Assembly: GCA_002441445.1 (NCBI GenBank)
Contig: DJWC01000126.1
Location: 1 to 64,000, forward strand
DNA from: Pusillimonas sp. UBA6240
Lineage (GTDB): Bacteria > Pseudomonadota > Gammaproteobacteria > Burkholderiales > Burkholderiaceae_B
Direction: 5' to 3'
Length of the DNA stretch: 64,000 bases
The translations under genes were made by a program, and so were the position numbers. Shown piece by piece: positions 45,760-53,864 of this stretch. Under the pieces are notes generated by a model. It worked only from the letters and a program-made list of their open reading frames with translations, searched no databases and was not told where the DNA came from. How positions within the stretch are numbered: the stretch's first letter is position 1; the number at the start of each line of letters is the position of its first letter.

Positions 45760-45776
45760 GGGCTCTTCCCCATTAA
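45760..45776. repeat. Left half of a 30-bp palindrome split by the IS element
   Basis: GGGCTCTTCCCCATTAA at 45760-45776 is the exact reverse complement of TTAATGGGGAAGAGCCC at 47231-47247 on the far side of the IS. Joining the two with a single copy of TTAA recreates a perfect 30-base palindrome, with TTAA as a four-base target duplication. Confidence 0.75.
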
Positions 45777-45815
45777 TGAACTGACCCCAATTAGTTGGAC
45801 ATTTGAAGCGGGTGG

Positions 45816-46616
45816 TTAACCCACTGAGTACTGAGTTCTGTATTGAACTGGACTCAGTCCTTTTAATTTGGTCTTGATCCGCTCGTGATTGTAGTAGTGA
45901 ATATACTTCCTCAGGCCAGCGTCAAGCAGTTCAACGCTATCGAATTTGTTTAGGTAGAAGAACTCCGACTTGAGTATGCCAAAGAAGCTTTCCATGCAGG
46001 CGTTATCTAGGCAGTTGCCCTTGCGTGACATGCTTTGGTTCAACCCATATTCTGCCAACTGCCGCCGATACGCGGGCATTTGATACTGCCAGCCCTGGTC
46101 CGAATGAAGTAATGGGGTTTGGCGATCACCGAGTTTGCTTAACGCCCTTTTGAGCATGTTGCTGACCAATGGCAGTTGCGGCGTTCTTTGTGTTTCGTAG
46201 GCCACAATTTCCCCGTTGTATAGGTCCATGACGGGCGACAGATAGAGCTTATCGCCTCGGACATTGAACTCGGTCACATCGGTCACCCACTTCTGGTTGG
46301 GCTGATCCGCCCGGAACTGTCGATCCAACACATTGGGCACATTAGAATTGATTTCCCCACGATAAGAACGATATTTCTTGGGGCGAACCAGCGACCTCAA
46401 CTTCAGCAGTTGCATCAGGCGCTGAACCGTTTTGTGATTGACCCCTGAGCCCGCATTGTGCAGCTCTGCTGTGATACGCCGATAGCCGTAGCACCCCTTG
46501 TGACGCTCGTAGACCTCACGAATCTGGGCCTTCAGAGCGGCATACTTGTCGCTCCCTTGTTGGCTCTTGGCTTGATAGTAAAACGTGCTGCGCGAGAGCT
46601 TGGCGATCTTGAGCAA
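45816..46616 (-). CDS. IS3-family transposase OrfB (catalytic part)
   Basis: This DDE integrase-fold part of at least 266 residues has catalytic residues in VTDVTEFNV (Asp), LLHSDQGWQY (Asp) and NACMESFFGILKSE (Glu). The listed start is a TTG, but the frame continues upstream (KTQAVIELRQQHSLAT) to the A6 site at 46661-46666. Expression as an OrfAB fusion through a -1 frameshift is therefore expected, as established for IS150 and IS3 relatives. No disrupting stop is seen, so the element may be active. Confidence 0.93.
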   Translation of the reverse strand: MLKIAKLSRSTFYYQAKSQQGSDKYAALKAQIREVYERHKGCYGYRRITAELHNAGSGVNHKTVQRLMQLLKLRSLVRPKKYRSYRGEINSNVPNVLDRQFRADQPNQKWVTDVTEFNVRGDKLYLSPVMDLYNGEIVAYETQRTPQLPLVSNMLKRALSKLGDRQTPLLHSDQGWQYQMPAYRRQLAEYGLNQSMSRKGNCLDNACMESFFGILKSEFFYLNKFDSVELLDAGLRKYIHYYNHERIKTKLKGLSPVQYRTQYSVG

Positions 46617-46648
46617 TGTCGCCAGTGAATGCTGCTGCCTCAGTTCGA

Positions 46649-47212
46649 TTACAGCTTGCGTTTTTTGGGCGCAACCTGCTTTTTGGCTCGAACCAAGGCA
46701 TCCAACTTTTTTAGGTACGCTACCTCCGCACGCAGATATTCATTCTCTTTGCGCAAATCTTCCAGCGTACGGGCATCCTGTGGCCGCACAGGAGCAGGCA
46801 ACGGGTTTTCGGGGTTTTTCATCTTCTTCGGGCGTCCTCGGGGCTTTGGCTCTAATGCATCTAAACCGCCCTCATAATACCGGTGCGCCCAGCCCGAAAC
46901 CATTCTGGCTCCCCCACGCAAATCAAACAGCGCAGCCACCTGATTGAATGACAACCCCTGCTGCCACATCTGATTTAACACCGAAAGTTTAAATCGGGCA
47001 CTGTAATGGCTGGGCCTCTTACGCAACCCCGCATCGCCATGGTGGCGATAAAGGTTAACCCAGCCCTTGATCGTCATACGATTCACCCCGAACTTGGCTG
47101 ATAGAACCTTGTAGCCTGAGGCTCCTTTCAAGTACTCCTCAACTATTGCCTGCTTAAATTCCTCGTCATATTGCGCCATAAAAAATACCCCGAAGGTTGG
47201 ATTGGTGTCCAA
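46649..47212 (-). CDS. IS3-family OrfA (DNA-binding part)
   Basis: This protein of up to 187 residues contains two helix-turn-helix regions (KVLSAKFGVNRMTIKGWVNLYRHHG and FNQVAALFDLRGGARMVSGWAHRYYEGG) and a leucine-zipper-type coiled coil (ARTLEDLRKENEYLRAEVAYLKKLDAL) used for multimerisation. A start at the internal ATG (MAQYDEEFKQAIVEEYL, 47179) is more likely than the first one. It ends 12 bases after the AAAAAAC slippery heptamer that allows -1 frameshifting into OrfB. Confidence 0.92.
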   Translation of the reverse strand: MDTNPTFGVFFMAQYDEEFKQAIVEEYLKGASGYKVLSAKFGVNRMTIKGWVNLYRHHGDAGLRKRPSHYSARFKLSVLNQMWQQGLSFNQVAALFDLRGGARMVSGWAHRYYEGGLDALEPKPRGRPKKMKNPENPLPAPVRPQDARTLEDLRKENEYLRAEVAYLKKLDALVRAKKQVAPKKRKL

Positions 47213-47736
47213 CTTTTGGGGTGCAGTTCATTAATGGGGAAGAGCCCCATGTGAGTCAAAGCTCCGAAAAGTACACTCGGCGCTTCACCACTGTACCGAA
47301 ACTGTACCTGGCTGGCAAACTTGGAAAATCCCCCAGTCTTGGGGTGGGAATATAAACCGCTCTAAAAGCTTGAATTTATTGGTATTTTTAGAGTGGTGCC
47401 GGGGCCGGAATCACACGTTGGCGGCAACGCCAATGTTTATAAGGCTTGTGGAGTTTTCTGATTTATAGGGGGACACCCTAGGGGACTTAGAGTGTAACTG
47501 TTGCATAGAAAAGACGGGTGGGCCACCATGACCGATAAATGCAGCGCTGGGACTGAATCGAAAAATCGCCGGAGAGCCACTGTTTAACAGTGCGTGCAAG
47601 TGTAGCGTATCTGCTGGCCGCGGTGTTTTGTCCGAAATTTGTAGATATATTGCGAACAAGCAGCCGCCATTCGGTCAGGTGGCACACGTTGTGGCCTGCT
47701 GGCAAACATTCGCATGAACGAGCCAAGCTCAATCGT
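47213..47736. other. Gap: IS right end and non-coding stretch with a tRNA-3'-end-like fragment
   Basis: Apart from the IS terminus (to 47230), the right palindrome half (47231-47247) and the tRNA-like fragment (47394-47449), I see no gene. Open frames on the minus strand (47411-47659 and 47487-47858) lack start context and familiar sequence. A short motif GTAC-rich stretch (47270-47320) and the A/T-rich block 47360-47390 resemble the surroundings of integration sites, without proof. Confidence 0.4.
47394..47449 (-). other. tRNA-Leu/Ser-like 3' fragment, candidate attachment site
   Basis: Read on the minus strand, the segment ends in GATTCCGGCCCCGGCACCA, which looks like the 3' T-arm, acceptor strand and CCA of a tRNA. 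Before it lies TTGGCGTTGCCGCCAA, a perfect hairpin like a long variable arm. The 5' half of the T-stem is missing and no matching 5' acceptor strand (GCCGGGG) is found upstream, so this is not a working tRNA. Such 3' ends are typical attachment-site relics of integrative elements. It marks the left side of the defence island. Confidence 0.35.
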
Positions 47737-48948
47737 TTAGCGTCTTCTTGTCGTCCACCAATCGTCTTCAGGGAGCGTTGAAGAACTGGAAGAGAGCCAA
47801 GTGTCTTTCGGTGGAGCCAGATCGAAAAGACTTGGCAGGTTGCTCTGTAGAGGGTCAAGCAGGTCTATCTGTTCTAAGGCCCATTGCAGCCATGCTTGTC
47901 CAGAAGCCTGGGCTTCAGACGGCAATGCCTCCAGTTGGGCTTGAACTGCCGAGCAGAAATCACGCAGGCGCTGAGCCTGCTCCCAACGCTTTGTAGCGCG
48001 TACCAAGCGAATGCGCAATTGCTGCTGATGAGCGCGGCGTCGTGCTTCTTCCTCCCGTTGGATGGCGCGCTCTGCCTCCGCCTTTCTTCTGCGTTCCTGT
48101 TCGTCACGTTGGATCTGAATCGCTGCAGCGGCAGGAGCGAACCCTGCCAGTACTTCATGTAGTTTGGCTTCAAGCGGCGTGCGGTCGGTATCATTCCAGT
48201 TTTTTTGGACTGTTCGGACGAACCACAGTCCGTCGATGCTGATGCTTAACTTTCCAGTCGACGTCCATTCGTATATGTGTCTTGGTCGTAGCAACGCATC
48301 GAGATCCGGCTCCCAGCGGTGCTTTGGCAACCGTGGAGGTGGTGGCGGTGGAGGAAGCTCGTGCCGGTCGAGTTTTTCTCGTACACAGAAATGAAACGTC
48401 TGCCCGTCGACGGTGACCGTCGTTTTGGCATCCTGGGTGACTTGCCAGCGGTGGCCTTGGGCCTCGGAGGCCTTGATCAGCGCATCGATCAAGCGTAATG
48501 TGCGATCCAAGGTGTCGGGGCTGACTCGCATATCCAACGCACGCTGCCTGTCTAGCTGGATGTATCCCTGTTCTACTTTGGCTTTAGCCGCTTCCTTGAG
48601 CGTACGTGCTACCAAGGCGTGAGGGGCATCGAGATGGGCAGGGACGGCAATGGGAGCGCCTTTTTCTGGTTTGCGCTGAACGGGCAAAGGCAGAAGCGTC
48701 GCATCAGCCACCATGAAGCGGACAGTCTGATAATACGGGTTCTTGAGTGCTGGCAAGTTAGGCTTCGCGCGCCGAGCGCCTTCAGACTTCGCCCAGTGGC
48801 CGCGGCCAGGTAGAGGGATTCCGGCCCGGCGACACGCTTTGGCCAGGGCGACATCGGAGACGCCGATGCTTTGCGCAAGCTTAAGCAGTGGCACGGCCCA
48901 GACTTTGGCGAAGAGGTCCTCACGCTGGAATTCGACTGTCTTGTGCAT
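47737..48948 (-). CDS. Uncharacterised island protein with N-terminal helix-turn-helix-like region and coiled coil
   Basis: I do not recognise this 403-residue protein. The N-terminus (FAKVWAVPLLKLAQSIGVSDVALAKACRRAGIPLPGRGHWAK) reads like a DNA-binding helix-turn-helix. The middle holds a seven-proline stretch (ELPPPPPPPRLPKHRWEPD) and a conserved-looking YEWTSTGKLSISIDGLWFVRTVQKNW. The C-terminal third is an Arg/Glu-rich coiled coil (residues about 280-340), ending with an acidic, Ser-rich tail. It is the first complete gene after the attachment-like site and is 54 bases downstream of the restriction gene on the same strand. A role in island control or defence is possible but unsupported. 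Confidence 0.75.
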   Translation of the reverse strand: MHKTVEFQREDLFAKVWAVPLLKLAQSIGVSDVALAKACRRAGIPLPGRGHWAKSEGARRAKPNLPALKNPYYQTVRFMVADATLLPLPVQRKPEKGAPIAVPAHLDAPHALVARTLKEAAKAKVEQGYIQLDRQRALDMRVSPDTLDRTLRLIDALIKASEAQGHRWQVTQDAKTTVTVDGQTFHFCVREKLDRHELPPPPPPPRLPKHRWEPDLDALLRPRHIYEWTSTGKLSISIDGLWFVRTVQKNWNDTDRTPLEAKLHEVLAGFAPAAAAIQIQRDEQERRRKAEAERAIQREEEARRRAHQQQLRIRLVRATKRWEQAQRLRDFCSAVQAQLEALPSEAQASGQAWLQWALEQIDLLDPLQSNLPSLFDLAPPKDTWLSSSSSTLPEDDWWTTRRR

Positions 48949-49002
48949 GTGTCATTCAAGCGCTAGGCGCATGCTTTCGTCTGTTCGAGAGCTGCTCAAT
49001 TT

Positions 49003-49743
49003 TTATTCCAATCTCGCTGCCTGAGCTGCCGCGTGACCGGCGAGCGAAGTGACGAAACTCTTGAGGCCCGTCATGTCTGACAGTGAACCGTATTCACCAG
49101 TGGTGCTGGCAGCCCGTGGTGAGGTGATGAGCGCTGCCGTGGTATAGAGCTGTTCCTTGATCAAACGTTGGCAGAGGATATCGTAGCGTTGCTGGTATGA
49201 CGCGCCCTGAAATTCCTTGCAGACAGGAAAGTGGGGTGAGGCATCGCGAACCGGGCGTCTGGACGCCGGTTCATCTTCCACGAGCATGATCCAGCCGACG
49301 AAAGGTTTGGGCTGATCACCGAACGCATCTTCCCGATAAGCCGTCCAGAAGTCATGCGCGGTGCCGATCGCTTCCTCGGTACGGTTGTTGAAGTTGTTGC
49401 CGAAGGAAGGTCCGACTTGGCTTTTCAGCTCGATGGCGGCGATCAGTTCCCCTTTGTCCATCACCAGTAGGTCCCATAGCTTTGTTGGCCGAAAATAGCC
49501 AGGCAAAGTCAGTACAGCGCGTTTCTGATGAATCTTGGCGTGCGCGAGGCCGTTGGCCTTGATCAAGTCGATGATCAACGAAATGAACCCGTCCATATTC
49601 TTGCCGGCCGTCACACCAGCTCGCTCGCCCTGATCGGCTTTGCCCGATTCGATCTGTTTTTGCTTTGCCTTTTCTCTATTGCCCCAGAAGGCCATGACGG
49701 CTTCTTGTGCTTTGTGTTCGTAGTCGACCAAATCAAGTGCCAT
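49003..49743 (-). CDS. Type II restriction endonuclease, PaeR7I/XhoI-like
   Basis: This 246-residue nuclease matches the PaeR7I family, whose members cut CTCGAG. The nuclease core is [40 protein letters not shown], with the Asp and the Glu-x-Lys of a PD-(D/E)XK site in order. It starts two bases after the stop of the cognate methyltransferase, so the pair forms an operon with the protective enzyme first. Recognition of CTCGAG is inferred from family membership. Confidence 0.88.
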   Translation of the reverse strand: MALDLVDYEHKAQEAVMAFWGNREKAKQKQIESGKADQGERAGVTAGKNMDGFISLIIDLIKANGLAHAKIHQKRAVLTLPGYFRPTKLWDLLVMDKGELIAAIELKSQVGPSFGNNFNNRTEEAIGTAHDFWTAYREDAFGDQPKPFVGWIMLVEDEPASRRPVRDASPHFPVCKEFQGASYQQRYDILCQRLIKEQLYTTAALITSPRAASTTGEYGSLSDMTGLKSFVTSLAGHAAAQAARLE

Positions 49744-49745
49744 GC

Positions 49746-51467
49746 TTAGTCACCGTTTCCTCCAAGAGCCGCGCTCTCCTCCTCGGACAATCCGTAGAGC
49801 TTGAACGCGGCGCGGTTGCAGGCCGAGATATCCTGGGTCTCGGCAGCCCGTTTTAGTTCCCCACGTAGCGCTTCGGGCACATCCTCCCATCTTGGCACTC
49901 GGATGCGGCGTAGATACTGCGCCTGGAAGCGGAGGAAGCCGCCGCGCATGCGTGTCGAATAGGTCGCAACGAATAAGCGAGCAACCGCTGACAACAACAC
50001 CGCTTGTAGTGCCCGCAGATCCCATTTATCCGAGGTGACGTAGTAGAGATTGTGGTGGGGGTAAAGCCTACCTTCTTCATACACGATGTGCGCTTCTCCC
50101 TTAATGTCTGGAATCAGCAGCTTCGGTTTTCTGGTCAACGAGGGCGCAATGCGATCGATCGTACGATACCAGTTACCTGGTGCCTTCTTGGCGCAGTGCC
50201 GTCTGGCAATCTTATCTTTGTGCGTTTCCAGGTAGTGTTTTAGGCGTGGATAGTCAGCGAGGTCGACCAGTCCTCCCTTGTCGGCGAAGGGATTGATGAC
50301 GCCATAGCCTCGCCATTCGACGACACCGCGCAGAATGTCACGCGTCATCACCAGCGGTTCCTTGCGATCGTCTTCAACGTCCAAAGCGTCGAATGGGCCG
50401 ATGAAGGCTTGGTCCGCTCCCGTCGCAACCCCGATCCCCACCTTGCAGTCGGCTTCTTCCATCGCGGGAAAATCGCGTTCCAGTCGGCGCACGATTGCGA
50501 GTTGGTCTGATGATTCGAGAATCCAGGGCTCAGCGCCAGCCGTCACGCCAGCAAGCTCGCGAACGTCGCCGGATTCCTCTGTAGGCAGCTTCTTCGCATT
50601 CAGAGCGTTGGCCAAATTTGCTAAGGTCGTGCGGTCGATGGCAGGGCGATAGGCAAGCCGAGTGACACCAGCTTTCTCGCGGGTGATGACTGTCACTGCC
50701 GGGTAAGCAGCCACCTCCGCATGGAAAGCTGGCGTGTCCGTCATATCCACATATACCTTTAGGTGATATCCGTTGGCGACTAAAGCGCGCAACGGGCCGC
50801 CATATCGATTCTTCATCCAACGGTCCGCGCAGATGAAGCCGAGCGCCCCTCCAGGCATGAGAAGTTCCAGGGAGCGCTCGATGAACGGAATGTAAAGATC
50901 GGCCCGGTCGTACATCGTGGCATACCGGCTGCGGTACTCTGCTAAGAGGGCTGCGGGAATCATCTCTTGCCGGACATAGGGGGGATTGCCAACCACTACG
51001 TCAAAGGCTGAGGGAAGCTTCGTGAGCAGGAAGTCGCCATGGACTAGCCAGGTGTCAGCGATAGCCTGGGCAGTGCGTGTGGCTACGCCACGCTCGATTA
51101 AGCGGGCGACGACGGCCGCGTGGGTGCAGTTGAATGTGTCACGATGAAGCTCCACCGCGCGAATGCAATGGTGGAGTGTTCCGAGAGGATCTCCGGTCAA
51201 GTTGCTGGACGTCCAGGCGTTTAGCAGCCGGTCAATGGCGGGTAGCAAGAAGTCGCCATCGCCGAACGATGGTTCGAGAAGCGTGAGCTTATGCAACGGC
51301 CGGTCGTCAGTATATCCCACTAGGTCCAAAATGAATTCCACTACCTCTCGCCGAGTGAAGATCGCGCCGCGTTCTTCAATGCCGCCGGCATGCGCAAGCT
51401 CCTCAACCGCCGCTGTTACAGGGCAAAGGTCAGGCAGTGATGATTGGCGCAGTAGAAGATTGGTCAT
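49746..51467 (-). CDS. N6-adenine DNA methyltransferase of the PaeR7I-like system
   Basis: This 573-residue gamma-type adenine methyltransferase has the SAM-binding motif [20 protein letters not shown] and the catalytic [14 protein letters not shown]. The C-terminal half contains the target-recognition part. It protects host DNA from the endonuclease encoded just downstream. The pair is intact by reading frame and length. It is preceded by a DUF2188 gene on the same strand. Confidence 0.92.
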   Translation of the reverse strand: MTNLLLRQSSLPDLCPVTAAVEELAHAGGIEERGAIFTRREVVEFILDLVGYTDDRPLHKLTLLEPSFGDGDFLLPAIDRLLNAWTSSNLTGDPLGTLHHCIRAVELHRDTFNCTHAAVVARLIERGVATRTAQAIADTWLVHGDFLLTKLPSAFDVVVGNPPYVRQEMIPAALLAEYRSRYATMYDRADLYIPFIERSLELLMPGGALGFICADRWMKNRYGGPLRALVANGYHLKVYVDMTDTPAFHAEVAAYPAVTVITREKAGVTRLAYRPAIDRTTLANLANALNAKKLPTEESGDVRELAGVTAGAEPWILESSDQLAIVRRLERDFPAMEEADCKVGIGVATGADQAFIGPFDALDVEDDRKEPLVMTRDILRGVVEWRGYGVINPFADKGGLVDLADYPRLKHYLETHKDKIARRHCAKKAPGNWYRTIDRIAPSLTRKPKLLIPDIKGEAHIVYEEGRLYPHHNLYYVTSDKWDLRALQAVLLSAVARLFVATYSTRMRGGFLRFQAQYLRRIRVPRWEDVPEALRGELKRAAETQDISACNRAAFKLYGLSEEESAALGGNGD

Positions 51468-51509
51468 AAAGTGGCCTGGTCGGCTATTTCTCGTTATGGG
51501 TGGGGATAG

Positions 51510-51743
51510 CTAGTGCTTCTTGTCTATGGGAGGACGGGGATCGTTGCCATAGCTGTCGCTGTCGCGGATCGTCCCATCCTTGCGGTGAATGACAACTTCG
51601 ACGCGCTCGTGTTTGGCCTGCTCCTGCGCTCGTTCGATCGCCGCCTTCTGCGTATCGACCACCGCGCCGGCGCGCTGCGCACCTTCTTTCTTTGTCGCCC
51701 AGCCCTCTTTGTGCGGCACGACATGGATGTCTTTCTTGGCCAT
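51510..51743 (-). CDS. DUF2188 small protein
   Basis: This 77-residue protein has the DUF2188 pattern: DIHVVPHKEGWATKKEGAQRAGAVVDTQKAAIERAQEQAK followed by VEVVIHRKDGTIRDSDSYGNDPRP. The family is common next to restriction-modification and regulator genes, and its function is unknown. It lies between the methyltransferase and the XRE/ImmA gene, all on the minus strand. Confidence 0.88.
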   Translation of the reverse strand: MAKKDIHVVPHKEGWATKKEGAQRAGAVVDTQKAAIERAQEQAKHERVEVVIHRKDGTIRDSDSYGNDPRPPIDKKH

Positions 51744-51757
51744 TTTCGAATGTCCTT

Positions 51758-52864
51758 CTATGAGCTTACGAGACGAAGTTGGGGCCGTTGGCCCGTGGGG
51801 GCTTTACTTTTGCCTCCGCCAACCAACCCGGTGAGTGCGAGACCAAATACAAGTTGATCTAGCTCTTCTGCGGGGATGCACAGTTCCCCCGCGATATCCC
51901 CCTTTGAAATCCGCTCGTCACGCAACGCCGTAAAGACCTTTTGCAGGATTTGCGAGGATTCTCGCAGCCCTTCGTTAGGCTCCTTCTTCCGATAGCCCCG
52001 CGAGGACAGCTCAATGTAGAGCGTCTGATAGTGCCAATCGCTGAGCACGCCCACCGCATGCAGGCGATAGGTCAGCGCAGCGACCGAAACGTTCCAGTAC
52101 TTCTTGAGTTTGATGAGGTGGTCGAGCGTAGCCATGCGTGGGGCGTAGGTCAGAATGCTTGCTCGCGGCATGAGAAACGCTGAAGCAAAGATATTCGCTT
52201 CGCGTTCCGCTTCGCGTCCTTGCGGAGAACCATGCCGGTGAAGGACAAGGTGCCCCAATTCGTGGGCAGCATCGAAGCGACTGTGTTCTGCGGACTTCTG
52301 CGTGTTCAGGAACACGAAGGGTGTTCTCTGTCGCCACATCGAGAAGGCATCGACTTCGGCAGCGTCGATCGACAGCGAGAATACGCGGACGCCCTTTGCC
52401 TCTAAGAGATGTACCATGTTCTTGACTGGCAACTCGCCGAGTCCCCATTGCTGGCGTAAGGCGAGTGCTGCGGCTTCTGGTCCATCTTCACGGCTAAGGT
52501 CGGGTAGATCCGGCTCGGGTAGTTCAAAGCGCTTCTCGATCCATCCATTCAGCATAAGCGCGATGGCGCCCGCCCCGAGGGCGGTATCCCGCTGGCCGGC
52601 GGTCATCTTCGATAACGCGCGGAAACTGGCAATGTCCGGCGTCGGCTCGTCTAAGTCGTCTCCGAAGAAGAACGCCACAGGAAAACCGAGGACGGAAGAC
52701 AATTGAATAAGCCGATTCTCATCGGGACCGAATTCGCCCTTTTCGTAGGCCGAGATCGAGCGCGGTTCGACACCGATGGCTGCGGCCAGCTTGGTCATAG
52801 TCAGCCCGCGCCGTTTGCGAGCAAGGCTCAGACGAGACGGGTTGAATAGTGCGCCTTGGATCAT
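51758..52864 (-). CDS. XRE-family regulator fused to ImmA/IrrE-type metallopeptidase
   Basis: This 368-residue protein has an N-terminal Cro/C1-type helix-turn-helix (RLSLARKRRGLTMTKLAAAIGVEPRSISAYEKGEF) and a zinc peptidase domain with the HExxH motif in AAHELGHLVLHRHG and the third ligand region EREANIFASAFLMPR. Proteins of this kind repress their own operon and are relieved by proteolysis. It overlaps by four bases with the upstream gene at 52861-53511. An operator-like inverted repeat lies before that gene. Confidence 0.92.
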   Translation of the reverse strand: MIQGALFNPSRLSLARKRRGLTMTKLAAAIGVEPRSISAYEKGEFGPDENRLIQLSSVLGFPVAFFFGDDLDEPTPDIASFRALSKMTAGQRDTALGAGAIALMLNGWIEKRFELPEPDLPDLSREDGPEAAALALRQQWGLGELPVKNMVHLLEAKGVRVFSLSIDAAEVDAFSMWRQRTPFVFLNTQKSAEHSRFDAAHELGHLVLHRHGSPQGREAEREANIFASAFLMPRASILTYAPRMATLDHLIKLKKYWNVSVAALTYRLHAVGVLSDWHYQTLYIELSSRGYRKKEPNEGLRESSQILQKVFTALRDERISKGDIAGELCIPAEELDQLVFGLALTGLVGGGKSKAPTGQRPQLRLVSS

Positions 52865-53511
52865 GCTCGACGCTTGACGTCGACGTTGATGTCCGGCTGG
52901 TCCGGCGGCGACGGAGGAACGATCTCCACAATATCAGGGTCAGTCGGGATAGCACCCAGAATGATCCGTTCCTGCCATCCATCTACGCGCCCGTCTGGTC
53001 CCATCGACGTCGGCAGGGACAGTTCGCAACGTACTTCACCCTGGCCGCGGTGGACCAGCAAAATCCATGTCATCCGTTGTGCGTCGTCAACTGCCGGGAG
53101 GGGCGGCACCGTGACGGGCGGGAAGATGAGGTCGAGCTGCAATTGGTTCGATGTGACCGCTTCGGCGGTGCTCGGACCTTTCGACGATCTTGTCATTGGA
53201 GCGGCAGTGGAGCGGCCGGTTCCTTCGTCGCCAGTGGCCACGGCAATCGCTACCGTCCCAGTCGGATTGATGACTAGCGAATAGTTGTTCTCGTTGGACC
53301 GTTCCCATCCGGCGGGCAACAGGTATTCGCGCAAGGCACGTACCGTGACCGCCCATGCATTGAATCCAGGATAGAGCGGCGGATCATTCGCTGTACACGA
53401 CGCGAAGGCAAGATATCCACGCTTGACCACTTCAGAGAGCTTGCTCTCCTCAAGGCCGAGCTGGGCCAAACAGCTTGCAACATCGTTGGGTTCGGAATGG
53501 GCTAGAGGCAT
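52861..53511 (-). CDS. Uncharacterised protein coupled to the XRE/ImmA gene
   Basis: I do not recognise this 216-residue protein. It has no membrane segment or catalytic motif visible. The C-terminus is Pro/Asp-rich (VEIVPPSPPDQPDINVDVKRRA). It is first in the operon and its stop overlaps the XRE/ImmA start by four bases, an arrangement seen when a small partner is the target or the antitoxin of the peptidase-regulator. That role is only an inference. Confidence 0.72.
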   Translation of the reverse strand: MPLAHSEPNDVASCLAQLGLEESKLSEVVKRGYLAFASCTANDPPLYPGFNAWAVTVRALREYLLPAGWERSNENNYSLVINPTGTVAIAVATGDEGTGRSTAAPMTRSSKGPSTAEAVTSNQLQLDLIFPPVTVPPLPAVDDAQRMTWILLVHRGQGEVRCELSLPTSMGPDGRVDGWQERIILGAIPTDPDIVEIVPPSPPDQPDINVDVKRRA

Positions 53512-53864
53512 GGGTGGTGTCCTTAGTGAACTTCCGGTTTTTATACCTTAAATAAGGATAAAAAACAAGAAGGTTATGACCCATGTCCTCCGTCAAGGCA
53601 CGGGCTCGCACATGCTTGCAGCCTGACGGCTATTCTCAGCTCTTGGGGGCTTTGCGCTTAGGCTTGCTGGGCGCGGTGCCGCGTTCACTTCCCCGACGAT
53701 GGCCAAGGAATATCAGCCAACCAAGCTGATCGGCATATCTCGGGGAGTGCTAGATAGCTCGTGATGTGTTACAAAATATAGCTATAGATCTTGTGCACTG
53801 AGCCGTCGATGTGTTGGTGAAGGTACTTGTCGATATCTGGTAAGGATTCCTTGCTTCATGCCTG
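53512..53864. promoter_or_regulatory. Divergent gap with operator-like inverted repeat and a gene remnant
   Basis: At 53538-53550, TTTTTATACCTTA faces TAAGGATAAAAA at 53553-53564 across two bases, with one base missing in the right arm. It sits 27 bases before the ATG at 53511 and is a good candidate operator for the XRE regulator. Further right, a minus-strand frame (about 53636-53746) without a start reads GHRRGSERGTAPSKPKRKAPKS before a stop and looks like the end of a lost gene. The stretch 53755-53864 is A/T-rich and should contain the promoter of the nuclease-helicase pair. Confidence 0.6.

Larger units (their letters stand above)
45777..47230 (-). mobile_element. IS3-family insertion sequence (IS150-like group)
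   Basis: This element of about 1454 bases is bounded by imperfect inverted repeats starting TGAACTGACCCC on the left and, in reverse complement, TGAACTGCACCCC on the right, each followed by a GTTGGACA block. It carries orfA and orfB on the minus strand, linked by an A6 slippery site. TTAA flanks both ends. Alternatively the flanking 17-base inverted sequences are part of unusually long terminal repeats. It is AT-richer than the surrounding chromosome. Confidence 0.92.

Noticed and set aside
47487..47858. Minus-strand frame overlapping the end of the unknown gene at 47737
   Set aside because: It overlaps a better-supported gene in another frame and shows no family features.
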